A DNA stretch of 58,152 nucleotides from Burkholderiales bacterium. GTDB lineage: Bacteria; Pseudomonadota; Gammaproteobacteria; Burkholderiales; Burkholderiaceae_E. Positions 7,676 to 15,711 of the stretch are shown piece by piece (position 1 is the first letter of the stretch; each line of letters opens with the position of its first letter). The DNA is taken from assembly GCA_017307915.1 (NCBI GenBank), contig JAFKGG010000368.1:1-58152 (forward strand), given 5' to 3'. Position numbers and translations under genes: made by a program. The notes beneath the pieces were generated by a model. The model was not told the DNA's origin. It saw only the letters and a list, made by a program, of their open reading frames with translations, and did no database searches.

Positions 7676-8764
7676 TCACTGGCCATCAGCCGCCTGAGCA
7701 GCCTTGGGATGGTGGTAGGGATGCCGGTACTCCGCGCCGAGGCTGCTGGCATCGAGCCGTTCGAGCTGGCTGTCGTATTGTTCGAGAAAGCGGTCTTCGG
7801 CCGCGTAGTCGAACGCATCGCCCAGCGTCTTTTCGATCTCGCCCCCCGCCGGCGGCGGGTTGTTCAAATACCAGTCCACGGTTTCAGACATCGCCGCATC
7901 GAAATCCCACGGACATTCGTAGCCAAGCAGCGCCTGCGCCTTGGCCACCGAAACGATCTCGTGTTCGGATCGAGGCTCGCCGATGCCTTTGACGCGCAGC
8001 GAACGGCTGATACCCGGATAGAACGCCGGCAGCCGCGCGCGCGCGGGTACGCTGACCAATTCGATCTCAACGCCCATTTTCTCGGCGATCTTGCGTACCC
8101 GATCGGCATCGGACGGAACGAAGGTATCGGCCACGTTGAACACCTGGCCGTCGGACGCCTGCGCTTGATGGATCGCCAGCAGAACCGCGTGCGCGGCGTT
8201 GGCCGCATAGGCACGGCTGCGCAGCATCAGACCGCCGTCGACGACCAGCAAACGCCGGCGGCCGTCGCGTAGCCGGCGGATCGTCGACCAGTCGTTCGGC
8301 GCGAGCTGGCGCGGCCCATAGATGTTCGGATAGCGCATGTGCGTCAGCGAATACCAGCCGGCGGCATGCCCTTCGAGCAAGGCCTCTTCGGTTTCGTTCA
8401 TGCGGTCATACAGCTTCATGCCGCTGATCCGCGGGTCATCTTCGGTCGCCGCGCGCGACTCGATCGGGTAATACGTGGCCCCGCCCACCGTCACCAGCCG
8501 CTGCGTCTTGTCGCGCAACAGCTTGGGCATCAGCCGGATGCGGCCGTAAGTGGCCACCACGGTGTCGAAGCGCCTGCCCGACAGCGCGGCCGCCAGCGGC
8601 TCTTCGAAGTGCGGGTCGGTATGGATATGCTCGATCTCCGTGATGTAGGGCACTTCGTGCGTGCCTCGATGCAATACGGAAACCGTATGCCCGGCTTCGA
8701 TCAGACCATTGACGATGTAGGGGCCGGTGGGGCCGGTGCCCCCGATGACGAGAATATTGGCCAT
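7676..8764 (-). CDS. NAD-dependent epimerase/dehydratase-like protein (atypical SDR)
   Basis: This 362-residue extended short-chain dehydrogenase/reductase begins MANILVIGGTGPTGPYIVNG, with the nucleotide-binding GGTGPTG at residues 8-14. A conserved SLTHMRYPNIYGPRQ segment lies near 160-174, typical of nucleotide-sugar epimerases and CSP41-like proteins. The usual catalytic YxxxK is not obvious: the best candidate is KLYDRMNETE, with Asn where Lys is expected, so it may bind NAD(P) without standard SDR catalysis. It is the last gene of the long leftward operon, 60 bases after the rhodanese gene. What it does with the acyl-CoA and sulfur-type partners is not clear. Confidence 0.8.
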   Translation of the reverse strand: MANILVIGGTGPTGPYIVNGLIEAGHTVSVLHRGTHEVPYITEIEHIHTDPHFEEPLAAALSGRRFDTVVATYGRIRLMPKLLRDKTQRLVTVGGATYYPIESRAATEDDPRISGMKLYDRMNETEEALLEGHAAGWYSLTHMRYPNIYGPRQLAPNDWSTIRRLRDGRRRLLVVDGGLMLRSRAYAANAAHAVLLAIHQAQASDGQVFNVADTFVPSDADRVRKIAEKMGVEIELVSVPARARLPAFYPGISRSLRVKGIGEPRSEHEIVSVAKAQALLGYECPWDFDAAMSETVDWYLNNPPPAGGEIEKTLGDAFDYAAEDRFLEQYDSQLERLDASSLGAEYRHPYHHPKAAQAADGQ

Positions 8765-8824
8765 GTGTTTCTACCTTTCCGAGAAGAGTCGATCGACCCG
8801 CTATGACAATCGATCAAAGAGTGG

Positions 8825-10399
8825 TCAGCGCGCCGGCGCAGTGCCGTGCGCAAGCGCCTGCTCCCACGCCAGGTACTCGCGCGATTCCTGCGCCGATTGG
8901 CGCAATGCCCCGCGCCGCCGAAACGGATCGACGTCGGCCTTGGCATCGTCCAGACTGGCCTCGGCGCCATCGACTCCTTCCTGCAAGGCCGCGCCAAGCG
9001 CATTGACGTCGGTACCCAGCGCGATCGCGTCCACGCCCAGATGCCGCAGGCGGACGGCACCGCGATGAGCCTTGCGTGCGTCGCCGTCGGCCACCACCAG
9101 ACAGGCATGGCCCTGCAAACGGGCCTGCGCCTGCATTTCGAGCAGCCCCAACGGCAGGTTCAGCGATCCGGCCAGGTGCCCCAGCGCGAATTCGCCGAGC
9201 GGCCGAACATCGACGATGACGCGCCCTGCGGCGGCGGCCTCTTGCCAGGTACCGTGCCAAGCGGCGATGCCCGCGAGCTCTTGGGCCGCGGCCTGGGGCT
9301 CATCCCAGGTCTCACTGCCATAGGCGCAAGCCGACCCGGCCGCCTGCCAGGCCGGCTGCCCGCCGCTCAGCACCTGCGCGCCATAGCCCAGCTCGCGCAG
9401 CAGTGAAGCGGCGGCGATCGCATCGGCATCGCCCTGCCCCACCACGGTGATCGGCAAGCAGCGCACGGCAAAACGTTCCTCGGCGAGAAACTGCAATACG
9501 CTGCCTTCGACGTGGAACGCACCGGGAATGTGCCCGCGGCGGAACTGCTCCACGTCCCTGATGTCGACGATGTAGCCGGCCGCGCCGTGCAGCGCGGCCG
9601 CGAGATCGCCGGCAGCAATCAGCCCGATGCCGATGCTGCGCGCCCGATCATGAAAAAGAGCCTGTGCAGCGGCGACCGACGCAGACGAAGGCTCGGGCAG
9701 GCGCAAGCCCGGACCGCGCTCGAGCTTGTGTCCGGCATGCACCCAGGCCCAGGTGCCGTTTTCGACGGCGAACACGTTGCCATGCCCCATTGCCCGGAGC
9801 AGGCGGGTCATCAACAGGCTGCGCGTGCGCCCGGCGCAGTTGACGAAGACCCGTTCGTACCGGCCGCACAGATCCGCGGCCAGCGCGACGTTGGCGAATG
9901 GCGGCGCCCATGCCGCGCCCGGCAGATGCCCCTTCAGGAACTCCGCCTCGGTGCGCGAGTCGAGCAGCAGGACGCGCGAATCCCCGATGGCCGTCGCCAC
10001 TTCGTCTACGTCGACCGACGGTATCGCCTCGGCGGCCGCGAGCTGTTCGCCCAGCAGCTTGCCCTCGTAGCCCCAGCCGGTGGCCACTTCGCGCTGGTCG
10101 CGCTGCCACGCTGCGATGCCGCCACCGAGCACCGACACGTCGGAATAGCCCAGCGCCCGCAGCGTGCCCGCGGCCAATTCGTCACGCAGATCATCGGCAC
10201 CGCAAAGGATGATAGGAATCGCGGCATCGGGTACCAAGCGGCCCACTCTCGACTCGAGATCGCCGCGCGGCAGCGGCGTGCATCCGGGCAGATGGCATTG
10301 CCGGTATTCGCGCATCTCGCGAATGTCGAGCAAAGCCACCCGTGCCAGGCCGGCGCGGATGCGATCGACCTCGTCGGGCGTGCGCCGCGGCAGGTTCAT
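8825..10399 (-). CDS. Four-domain rhodanese-like protein
   Basis: This 524-residue cytoplasmic protein is made of four tandem rhodanese modules, at roughly residues 10-105, 125-225, 255-355 and 375-470. Each module has the LLDIRE/LLDSRT/IVDIRD/IVDVRP strand and the GHLPGA-type helix start. Modules 1 and 2 keep a Cys at the active-site loop (Cys66 in CGADD, Cys188 in CAGRTRS). Modules 3 and 4 have GQGDAD and ADGDAR loops without Cys and are probably catalytically dead. Rhodaneses carry sulfane sulfur as a Cys persulfide. The start codon overlaps the crotonase stop (ATGA). A sulfur relay or thiol-handling role in this acyl-CoA operon is inference. Confidence 0.9.
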   Translation of the reverse strand: MNLPRRTPDEVDRIRAGLARVALLDIREMREYRQCHLPGCTPLPRGDLESRVGRLVPDAAIPIILCGADDLRDELAAGTLRALGYSDVSVLGGGIAAWQRDQREVATGWGYEGKLLGEQLAAAEAIPSVDVDEVATAIGDSRVLLLDSRTEAEFLKGHLPGAAWAPPFANVALAADLCGRYERVFVNCAGRTRSLLMTRLLRAMGHGNVFAVENGTWAWVHAGHKLERGPGLRLPEPSSASVAAAQALFHDRARSIGIGLIAAGDLAAALHGAAGYIVDIRDVEQFRRGHIPGAFHVEGSVLQFLAEERFAVRCLPITVVGQGDADAIAAASLLRELGYGAQVLSGGQPAWQAAGSACAYGSETWDEPQAAAQELAGIAAWHGTWQEAAAAGRVIVDVRPLGEFALGHLAGSLNLPLGLLEMQAQARLQGHACLVVADGDARKAHRGAVRLRHLGVDAIALGTDVNALGAALQEGVDGAEASLDDAKADVDPFRRRGALRQSAQESREYLAWEQALAHGTAPAR

Positions 10400-11223
10400 C
10401 GCGGCGACTCGCTGCGGTACTGTTCGTCGCGCATCTGCACGCCTTCGCGCCAGTTGCCGGAGAACATCTTCTCGCGAACGCTCTGGCTTTCCTTGGAAAG
10501 AAAGCCGACCGCGCGAATCGCTTCGGAATGTTCGATCGCCACGGGCACGCCCATCTGATCGAAACAGAGGTTGCAGGCGCGCTTTTCGAGCGCCAGCAGC
10601 GTCACCGGAACCTTGGCGATGCGTTGCGCAATTTCACGCACGTGCTCGTCAAGCCGCTCCAGCGGCACCGCTGCGTTGACCATGCCCAGTTCAGCAGCCT
10701 CCTTGCCTGAGATCTGCGCGCCCATGAACAGCAGCTCTTTCGCTTTTCGCACGCCGATCAGCCACGGCCACATATGAACCAGGAAGCTGGCGCCGCCCAG
10801 CGAGCGCACCGTGATCTTGGCATCGTCGGCGGCGATCACCAGATCGCACTGCATCGCCAGCTCCAGTCCGATCGTGAACAGATTGCCCTGTATCTGCGCG
10901 ATGATCGGCTGCGGCGCCCGCCACATCACTTCGCGATAGCTGTGCCAACGATCATGCAGCCGATCGACTTCCTCGAACCATGGCGATTCGGTCGCGCTCG
11001 GAAAAACCTCGAGCGGTTCGTGCATGTCGTGGCCGACGCAGAACGACTTGCCCGCGCCCTTCAGGATGATGACGCTCACGTCGGTACGCGCACGCAGGGA
11101 ACGGATCATCTCGAAGATTCCATCCCACATCACGTTGGTCACGGCGTTGTGCTTGTCCGGCCGGTTCAGGGTGATCGTCGCGATCTTGTCGGAGACCTCG
11201 AGTTGCAACAGCTCGCTGCTCAT
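10396..11223 (-). CDS. Enoyl-CoA hydratase/isomerase (crotonase) family protein
   Basis: This is a 275-residue crotonase-fold protein. It shows ITLNRPDKHNAV at residues 17-28, the first oxyanion-hole segment SFCVGHDM at 60-67, and IGLELAMQCDLVIAADDAK at 118-136. Glu121 corresponds to Glu144 of rat enoyl-CoA hydratase. The position matching Glu164 aligns with an Ile in my manual alignment, so ordinary water addition is doubtful. Relatives use the fold for thioester cleavage, isomerisation or thiol elimination. It sits between the ABC receptor gene and the rhodanese gene, overlapping the latter by four bases, and shares the operon with an acyl-CoA ligase that could supply its substrate. Confidence 0.88.
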   Translation of the reverse strand: MSSELLQLEVSDKIATITLNRPDKHNAVTNVMWDGIFEMIRSLRARTDVSVIILKGAGKSFCVGHDMHEPLEVFPSATESPWFEEVDRLHDRWHSYREVMWRAPQPIIAQIQGNLFTIGLELAMQCDLVIAADDAKITVRSLGGASFLVHMWPWLIGVRKAKELLFMGAQISGKEAAELGMVNAAVPLERLDEHVREIAQRIAKVPVTLLALEKRACNLCFDQMGVPVAIEHSEAIRAVGFLSKESQSVREKMFSGNWREGVQMRDEQYRSESPR

Positions 11224-11281
11224 GGCTTGCCTTTCGTTTCGTATGCAGTCAATGCTCGGGGGAGCCGGTAACGCGCGGCCA

Positions 11282-12391
11282 TCAGGGGCGCCATGCGGCG
11301 GCGGTCCGCTTCAGGGCGTCGACGTCGGTTCGCCGCGCCGCCTCGTCCGCCATGCTCAGGTCGAACACGCGATCGATGTCGATCGCCTTCTTCGTGATGC
11401 CGTGGCGCAGATACAGGTCCTGCAGCTTGGCCAGCGCTTCCCGGTTCGCGATGCCCAAGCGGCCATCCGCCGACGGCGTGGCGAAGGCCCCCCAACTGCG
11501 CGTCAAGCCTTCGGCGGTTTCGGCGATCGCCTCCGGCAGCGGCGTGCCGCTCGGACGCTGATTGGGAAAGGCATTCCAATGCAGGGTCACGCCCATCGCA
11601 GGATTGGCCGCGCTCAGCACGATGCCTTCGTTGTAGCTCTTCAGGAAAGCCACCAGCGCGGGCCGGTTCTTCTGGATCTGCTCGGCCGACACCACCACTG
11701 CGAAGCCGTTGGGCAATTCGTCGAAGGCCGACGGCAGAAAGCGCATCCCCTGCGACACGCGGCGGGCGAACTGCGCGGTGATGCCGTAGTTCGCGCCATA
11801 GGCATCGATCTCGCCGGAACGGATCGCCGATGCCGCTTGTGCGCCAACGCCGACCGGCACCCAGCGAACATCGGCATCGGGATCGAGGCCGGCGGCCGCG
11901 ACGATGCCGCGGGCGAACAGATAACCCGCGGCAGCCAATGCCTGCACACCGATCCGCTTGCCCTTGAGTTCGGCGATCGTCTTGATCCGGCTGTCACCCG
12001 GCACGGCGATGTTCCAGACATTGGCCGCATCCAGCCGGATGATTCGCGCGTTCGGCGCGCTTGCGGCAACCAGGAACGCGGCTGAGGTGCCGCCGACGGC
12101 CACGTCGACCGATCCGGCAAGCGCCGCCTGCATCGACAGCGTGGCCCCCTGGGTGCCGGTCCACTTGGCCTGAATGCCGTTGCGCTCGTACAGCCCGCCG
12201 GCGATCGGCACGCCGATGATGTTGCCGTTATGGACACTGAGGATCGGGTCGCCGATCGAAACCGATAGCGTCTGCTTCGGCAGCGTCTGCGCCTGCGCCT
12301 GCGCCTCAAGGCCAGGCAAGGCGGCCGAACCGAGCACCGCAAGCATCCATCCGATCAGCGCACGCGTCGATGCATGAATCAAGTTCATCAC
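11282..12391 (-). CDS. ABC transporter substrate-binding protein (NitT/TauT, NMT1/SsuA type)
   Basis: This is a 369-residue secreted binding protein with an N-terminal signal peptide of about 30 residues ending near AQAQAQ. The mature part begins TLSVSIGDPILSVHNGNI and carries GSVDVAVGGTSAAFL and IAELKGKRIGVQALAAAGY, the pattern of SsuA/TauA/ThiY-like receptors for sulfonates, aromatic acids or pyrimidine-like solutes. The permease and ATPase genes lie immediately upstream in the same direction, giving a complete importer. Because acyl-CoA ligase, crotonase and rhodanese genes share the operon, an organic acid, perhaps sulfur-containing, is a reasonable guess for the ligand. Confidence 0.9.
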   Translation of the reverse strand: MMNLIHASTRALIGWMLAVLGSAALPGLEAQAQAQTLPKQTLSVSIGDPILSVHNGNIIGVPIAGGLYERNGIQAKWTGTQGATLSMQAALAGSVDVAVGGTSAAFLVAASAPNARIIRLDAANVWNIAVPGDSRIKTIAELKGKRIGVQALAAAGYLFARGIVAAAGLDPDADVRWVPVGVGAQAASAIRSGEIDAYGANYGITAQFARRVSQGMRFLPSAFDELPNGFAVVVSAEQIQKNRPALVAFLKSYNEGIVLSAANPAMGVTLHWNAFPNQRPSGTPLPEAIAETAEGLTRSWGAFATPSADGRLGIANREALAKLQDLYLRHGITKKAIDIDRVFDLSMADEAARRTDVDALKRTAAAWRP

Positions 12392-12421
12392 GATTCCTCC
12401 AAGGTAAGAATCCGCCCGCCG

Positions 12422-13210
12422 CTAGACACGGCTGCCGGAACGTTGCAGACCGCGAGTGATCATGCTCATCGTCAGATGCAGCACCATTCCCAGCGCCGAT
12501 AGCAGGATCAGCACGCCATACACCGCGGCCATGTCGCCATAGGTGGTGTTCAATGCGATCAGATAGCCCAGCCCATGACGGGCGCTGACCAGCTCGCCGA
12601 CGAGCGCTCCCAGAAACGCCAGCACCAGCGCCACGTCGAGGCTCGGCACGACGTAGGTGGTGGCGTTGGGAAAGCGCAGATGGCGCAGCTCCTGCCATTT
12701 GCGCGCTTCCATCATCCGCATCAGCGCGAGTTGATCCGGATTGATCGTGGTCAGCCCGGCCACCGTCGCCGAGTACACCGGAAAGAACGCCAGGAACGCC
12801 GCCAACGCGATCTTCGGCGCCAGCCCGTAGCCCAGCCAGGTCATCAGCAGCGGCGCGATCGCCACCTTCGGAAAAGTCTGGATGCCGAGAATGAACGGGT
12901 GAATGCCGCGACGCACGGTGGTCATGAACGCGAGCACGCCACCCAGCGCCAGCGCGATCACCACGCCGACCACGAAGCCGACGATCGTTTCGAGCAGCGT
13001 GACGCCGACGTGCAGCCACCAGCCGCGCTGCGTCAGCAGTCCGGCCACGAGCTGGCCGGCAATGTCTTCGAGCCGCGGCAGGATCAGCGGCGACACCAGC
13101 GCCAGGCGCGTCGCCGCTTCCCACAGGCCGATCAGCAGCAACAACGCGATCGCAAAGACCGCCACCGGCGGAACACCGCCGCCGGCGCTGCGAGCAAAGA
13201 CGAAAGCCAT
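12422..13210 (-). CDS. ABC transporter permease (NitT/TauT type)
   Basis: This 262-residue inner-membrane protein starts MAFVFARSAGGG and has about six hydrophobic segments. The ATPase-contacting EAA-like loop, near PDQLALMRMMEARKWQELRH, is followed by LRFPNATTYVVPSLDVALVLAFLGALVGEL, typical of SsuC/TauC permeases. I chose the Met at 13210, just 2 bases beyond the ATPase stop. A longer in-frame reading adds an arginine-rich, non-membrane-like stretch that is only antisense to the ATPase gene. It forms the transport channel of the importer together with the adjacent ATPase and receptor. Confidence 0.92.
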   Translation of the reverse strand: MAFVFARSAGGGVPPVAVFAIALLLLIGLWEAATRLALVSPLILPRLEDIAGQLVAGLLTQRGWWLHVGVTLLETIVGFVVGVVIALALGGVLAFMTTVRRGIHPFILGIQTFPKVAIAPLLMTWLGYGLAPKIALAAFLAFFPVYSATVAGLTTINPDQLALMRMMEARKWQELRHLRFPNATTYVVPSLDVALVLAFLGALVGELVSARHGLGYLIALNTTYGDMAAVYGVLILLSALGMVLHLTMSMITRGLQRSGSRV

Positions 13211-13212
13211 GG

Positions 13213-14070
13213 TCAGACTCCTGCGGTGGCCAAGGGCCCCGACGCGCTCGCGCTCGCCGGCTCGGCGTCGTCGGTGCCGAATGCCCGCCGCACCGCGGTG
13301 ATGGTTTCGTAGTAGGCATCGCCGGTTCGGCAAGCGGCGTGCCGCGGCCTGGGCACGCGCGAGGGCAGAATGCTGCGGATGCGCCCCGGGTGCGAGTCCA
13401 TCACCGCGATGCGGTCTGACAGGTAGACGGCCTCGGCAATGTTGTGCGTCACGAACAGAATCGTGGTGCGGCTTTCCGACCAGATCCGCAGCAGCTCGTC
13501 GTTGAGCGTCTCGCGGGTGAATTCATCCAGCGCCGAGAACGGCTCGTCCATCAACAGCAGATCGGGTGAAGTCACCAGCGCACGGGCGATCGACGCGCGC
13601 TGCTGCATGCCGCCCGACAATTCGCGGGGAAACTTCTTCTGATGCCCGCTCAAACCGGTGATCTCGAGCAATTCACCGGCGCGTTGACGAGCGGCGCGAT
13701 CGAGCGTGCCGGCGATCCGGTGCGGCAGCAGGATGTTGTCGAGCAACGAGTACCACGGCAGCAAGGTGGCGCTCTGGAACACGAAGCCCACTCGCCGCGT
13801 CGGCCGGGTCACCGGCTGCCCGTCGATCAGCACGCTGCCCGAGGTCGGCGCGAGCAGGCCGGCGACGATCCTGAGCAGCGTGCTCTTGCCGCATCCGCTT
13901 CGGCCCAGCAGGCTGACGAACTCGCAGCGCTGCACTTCCAGGCTGACGTCGCGCAATGCCAGATAGTCGGAGTCGGATCCCTGCGTGCCGAAACGCATGG
14001 TCACCGAACGGATGCTGATGCCGGCGGAATCGCGCGGCAAGGGCGCTGGAATGGGCATCGGTTCGCGCAT
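13213..14070 (-). CDS. ABC transporter ATPase (NitT/TauT type)
   Basis: This 285-residue ATP-binding subunit contains Walker A GRSGCGKST at about residues 56-64, the Q-loop VFQSATLLPWYS, the signature ELSGGMQQR, Walker B LLLMDEPFSALD, and the switch His in FVTHNIAEAV. All catalytic elements are intact. It energises uptake through the adjacent permease. The gene starts 9 bases after the acyl-CoA ligase stop, so transport and substrate activation are co-expressed. The final 20 or so residues are a low-complexity Ala/Ser-rich tail (AEPASASASGPLATAGV) beyond the conserved domain. Confidence 0.94.
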   Translation of the reverse strand: MREPMPIPAPLPRDSAGISIRSVTMRFGTQGSDSDYLALRDVSLEVQRCEFVSLLGRSGCGKSTLLRIVAGLLAPTSGSVLIDGQPVTRPTRRVGFVFQSATLLPWYSLLDNILLPHRIAGTLDRAARQRAGELLEITGLSGHQKKFPRELSGGMQQRASIARALVTSPDLLLMDEPFSALDEFTRETLNDELLRIWSESRTTILFVTHNIAEAVYLSDRIAVMDSHPGRIRSILPSRVPRPRHAACRTGDAYYETITAVRRAFGTDDAEPASASASGPLATAGV

Positions 14071-14079
14071 GTCGGTCGC

Positions 14080-15711
14080 CTATCGCGCTTCGGCGTCCAG
14101 GCCGAGCAATGCCATCGCGCGTCCGACCAGCGCGGGCTTCTGGATCTTCTCGCTGCCGGTGCGCGGCCATTCATCGATCGCGATCAGGTGGCGCGGTATC
14201 TTGAAGCTGGCCACGTCGGCGCGCAGCCGCGCCCGCAATGCCTCGACCGTCAACGATGTGCCGGGGAAGAACTCGACGAACGCGCACGGCACTTCGCCCA
14301 GCCGCGGGTCGGGGATCGGGACCACCGCGGCTTCGCGGATCTCGGGCTGCGCGCGCAGCAGGTTCTCGATTTCTCCCGCAGAGACGTTGAACCCGCCCAC
14401 GCGGACGATGTCCTTCTGCCGGCCATGGAAGTGCAGAAAGCCGGCTTCGTCGAGCCAACCGAGGTCGCCGGTGCACAAGCGTCCCTGCTCGTCCAGCAGC
14501 TCGCGGCTCGCATCGGGCCGCTTGTAATAGCCCGGCGTCACGACGTAGCCGCCCACGCGAATCTCGCCCAAGGCCCCGCAGGCACATGGCCCGCCGCCAT
14601 CGGGATCGACGATGTCCACGCTGACCCCCGGCAAGGGCCGGCCGACCGAAGCGTCGCACAAAGCCGGATCGTCGTCGGGCGAACACAGCGTCGTCATATG
14701 CGAGGTTTCCGACAGACCGTAGTGGCTCAGCACATGCGCCACGCCCAGCTGCCGCCGCAGAAAATCCTGCTTCGACGCCACGCCGGGCTGGAACAAGCCG
14801 AGCACCACCCGCAGCATCAGCGGCGGCAAGGCCGGGGTCTGCGCAAGCTCGTCGATCAGGTCGAGAACGTTGGTGTCGCTGAGCGCCGTGGCGGTGACGC
14901 GCTGCTCGGAGGCCACTTGCAGAAACTCGCGCGCGGCGAAACCTTCCTGCAGCACCAGCGTCGAGCCGCCGATCAGGCAGGCGGTTGCGCGGCCCAGACC
15001 CGCCGACGTGAACAGCGGCGCGCACAGCATGAACCGGTCGTCGGCCCGCTGGCCCCAGCGTTCGTTGATGCGCAACATGTTCAGCGTGGCGGCACCGTTG
15101 CGGATCATCGCGCCCTTCGGTAAAGACGTGGTGCCGGAAGTGAAGATGATGTTCAGCACGTCGTCGGAGCTCGCCTGCACCGGTTCGGCACCATCGGCCG
15201 GGCGCCGCATCAGCGTATGCAGCCCGATCGTTCCCGGCGACGGTTCGCGGGCCGCCGAGATCACCAGCGGTGTCGGCGACTTGCGCTCGCCGATCAATCC
15301 GAGCGCCGCGAGCAGGGCCGTATAGTCGATGTCCTTGAAACGTTCCGCGACGATCAGCGCCTTGGCGTCCGACAGATGCAGCAGTTGCGACAGATCCTGG
15401 CTGCGCAGACGCGTATTCAGCGGCACCAGCACCATGCCCGCGAGCGCGACGGCGAAGCGGCTCAGGATCCATTCGTAGCAGTTCGGCATCCATAGGCCGA
15501 CGTGGTCGCCGGCACGCAGGCCGCAAGTCCGCAGGCCGCACGCCAGCGCTTGCGCGTCATCGAACAGTTGCGCGAACGTGTGCCGTTCAGCGTGTCCATC
15601 GGCGTGGAAAACGACGGCATCCTTGTCGGCGAAGCGCCGGCAAACGTCGCCAAAGGTCTGCTGCAAGGTCGGATGCGTCAGCGATGCATCGAATGGCGTT
15701 GGTCGAGTCAA
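14080..15711 (-). CDS. AMP-forming acyl-CoA ligase
   Basis: This adenylate-forming enzyme activates a carboxylic acid with ATP and CoA. It has the P-loop IIFTSGTTSLPKG at about residues 188-200, YGLSETSH, the TGDLGWLDEAGFLHFHGR block, the hinge KDIVRVGGFNVSAGEIE, and the C-terminal catalytic Lys in GSEKIQK. No ATG is placed to give a full N-terminus. A TTG at 15711 overlaps the upstream TGA (TTGA), has AGGGAAG just upstream, and yields 543 residues, normal for the family, so I chose it. Longer readings in this frame run antisense-like through the MmgE/PrpD gene. The substrate is probably the acid brought in by the co-transcribed transporter. Confidence 0.9.
   Translation of the reverse strand: MTRPTPFDASLTHPTLQQTFGDVCRRFADKDAVVFHADGHAERHTFAQLFDDAQALACGLRTCGLRAGDHVGLWMPNCYEWILSRFAVALAGMVLVPLNTRLRSQDLSQLLHLSDAKALIVAERFKDIDYTALLAALGLIGERKSPTPLVISAAREPSPGTIGLHTLMRRPADGAEPVQASSDDVLNIIFTSGTTSLPKGAMIRNGAATLNMLRINERWGQRADDRFMLCAPLFTSAGLGRATACLIGGSTLVLQEGFAAREFLQVASEQRVTATALSDTNVLDLIDELAQTPALPPLMLRVVLGLFQPGVASKQDFLRRQLGVAHVLSHYGLSETSHMTTLCSPDDDPALCDASVGRPLPGVSVDIVDPDGGGPCACGALGEIRVGGYVVTPGYYKRPDASRELLDEQGRLCTGDLGWLDEAGFLHFHGRQKDIVRVGGFNVSAGEIENLLRAQPEIREAAVVPIPDPRLGEVPCAFVEFFPGTSLTVEALRARLRADVASFKIPRHLIAIDEWPRTGSEKIQKPALVGRAMALLGLDAEAR

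Noticed and set aside
12306-13319. Alternative minus-strand frame across the permease gene
   Set aside because: It is Arg/Gly-rich with no membrane segments; the permease frame has clear hydrophobic helices.
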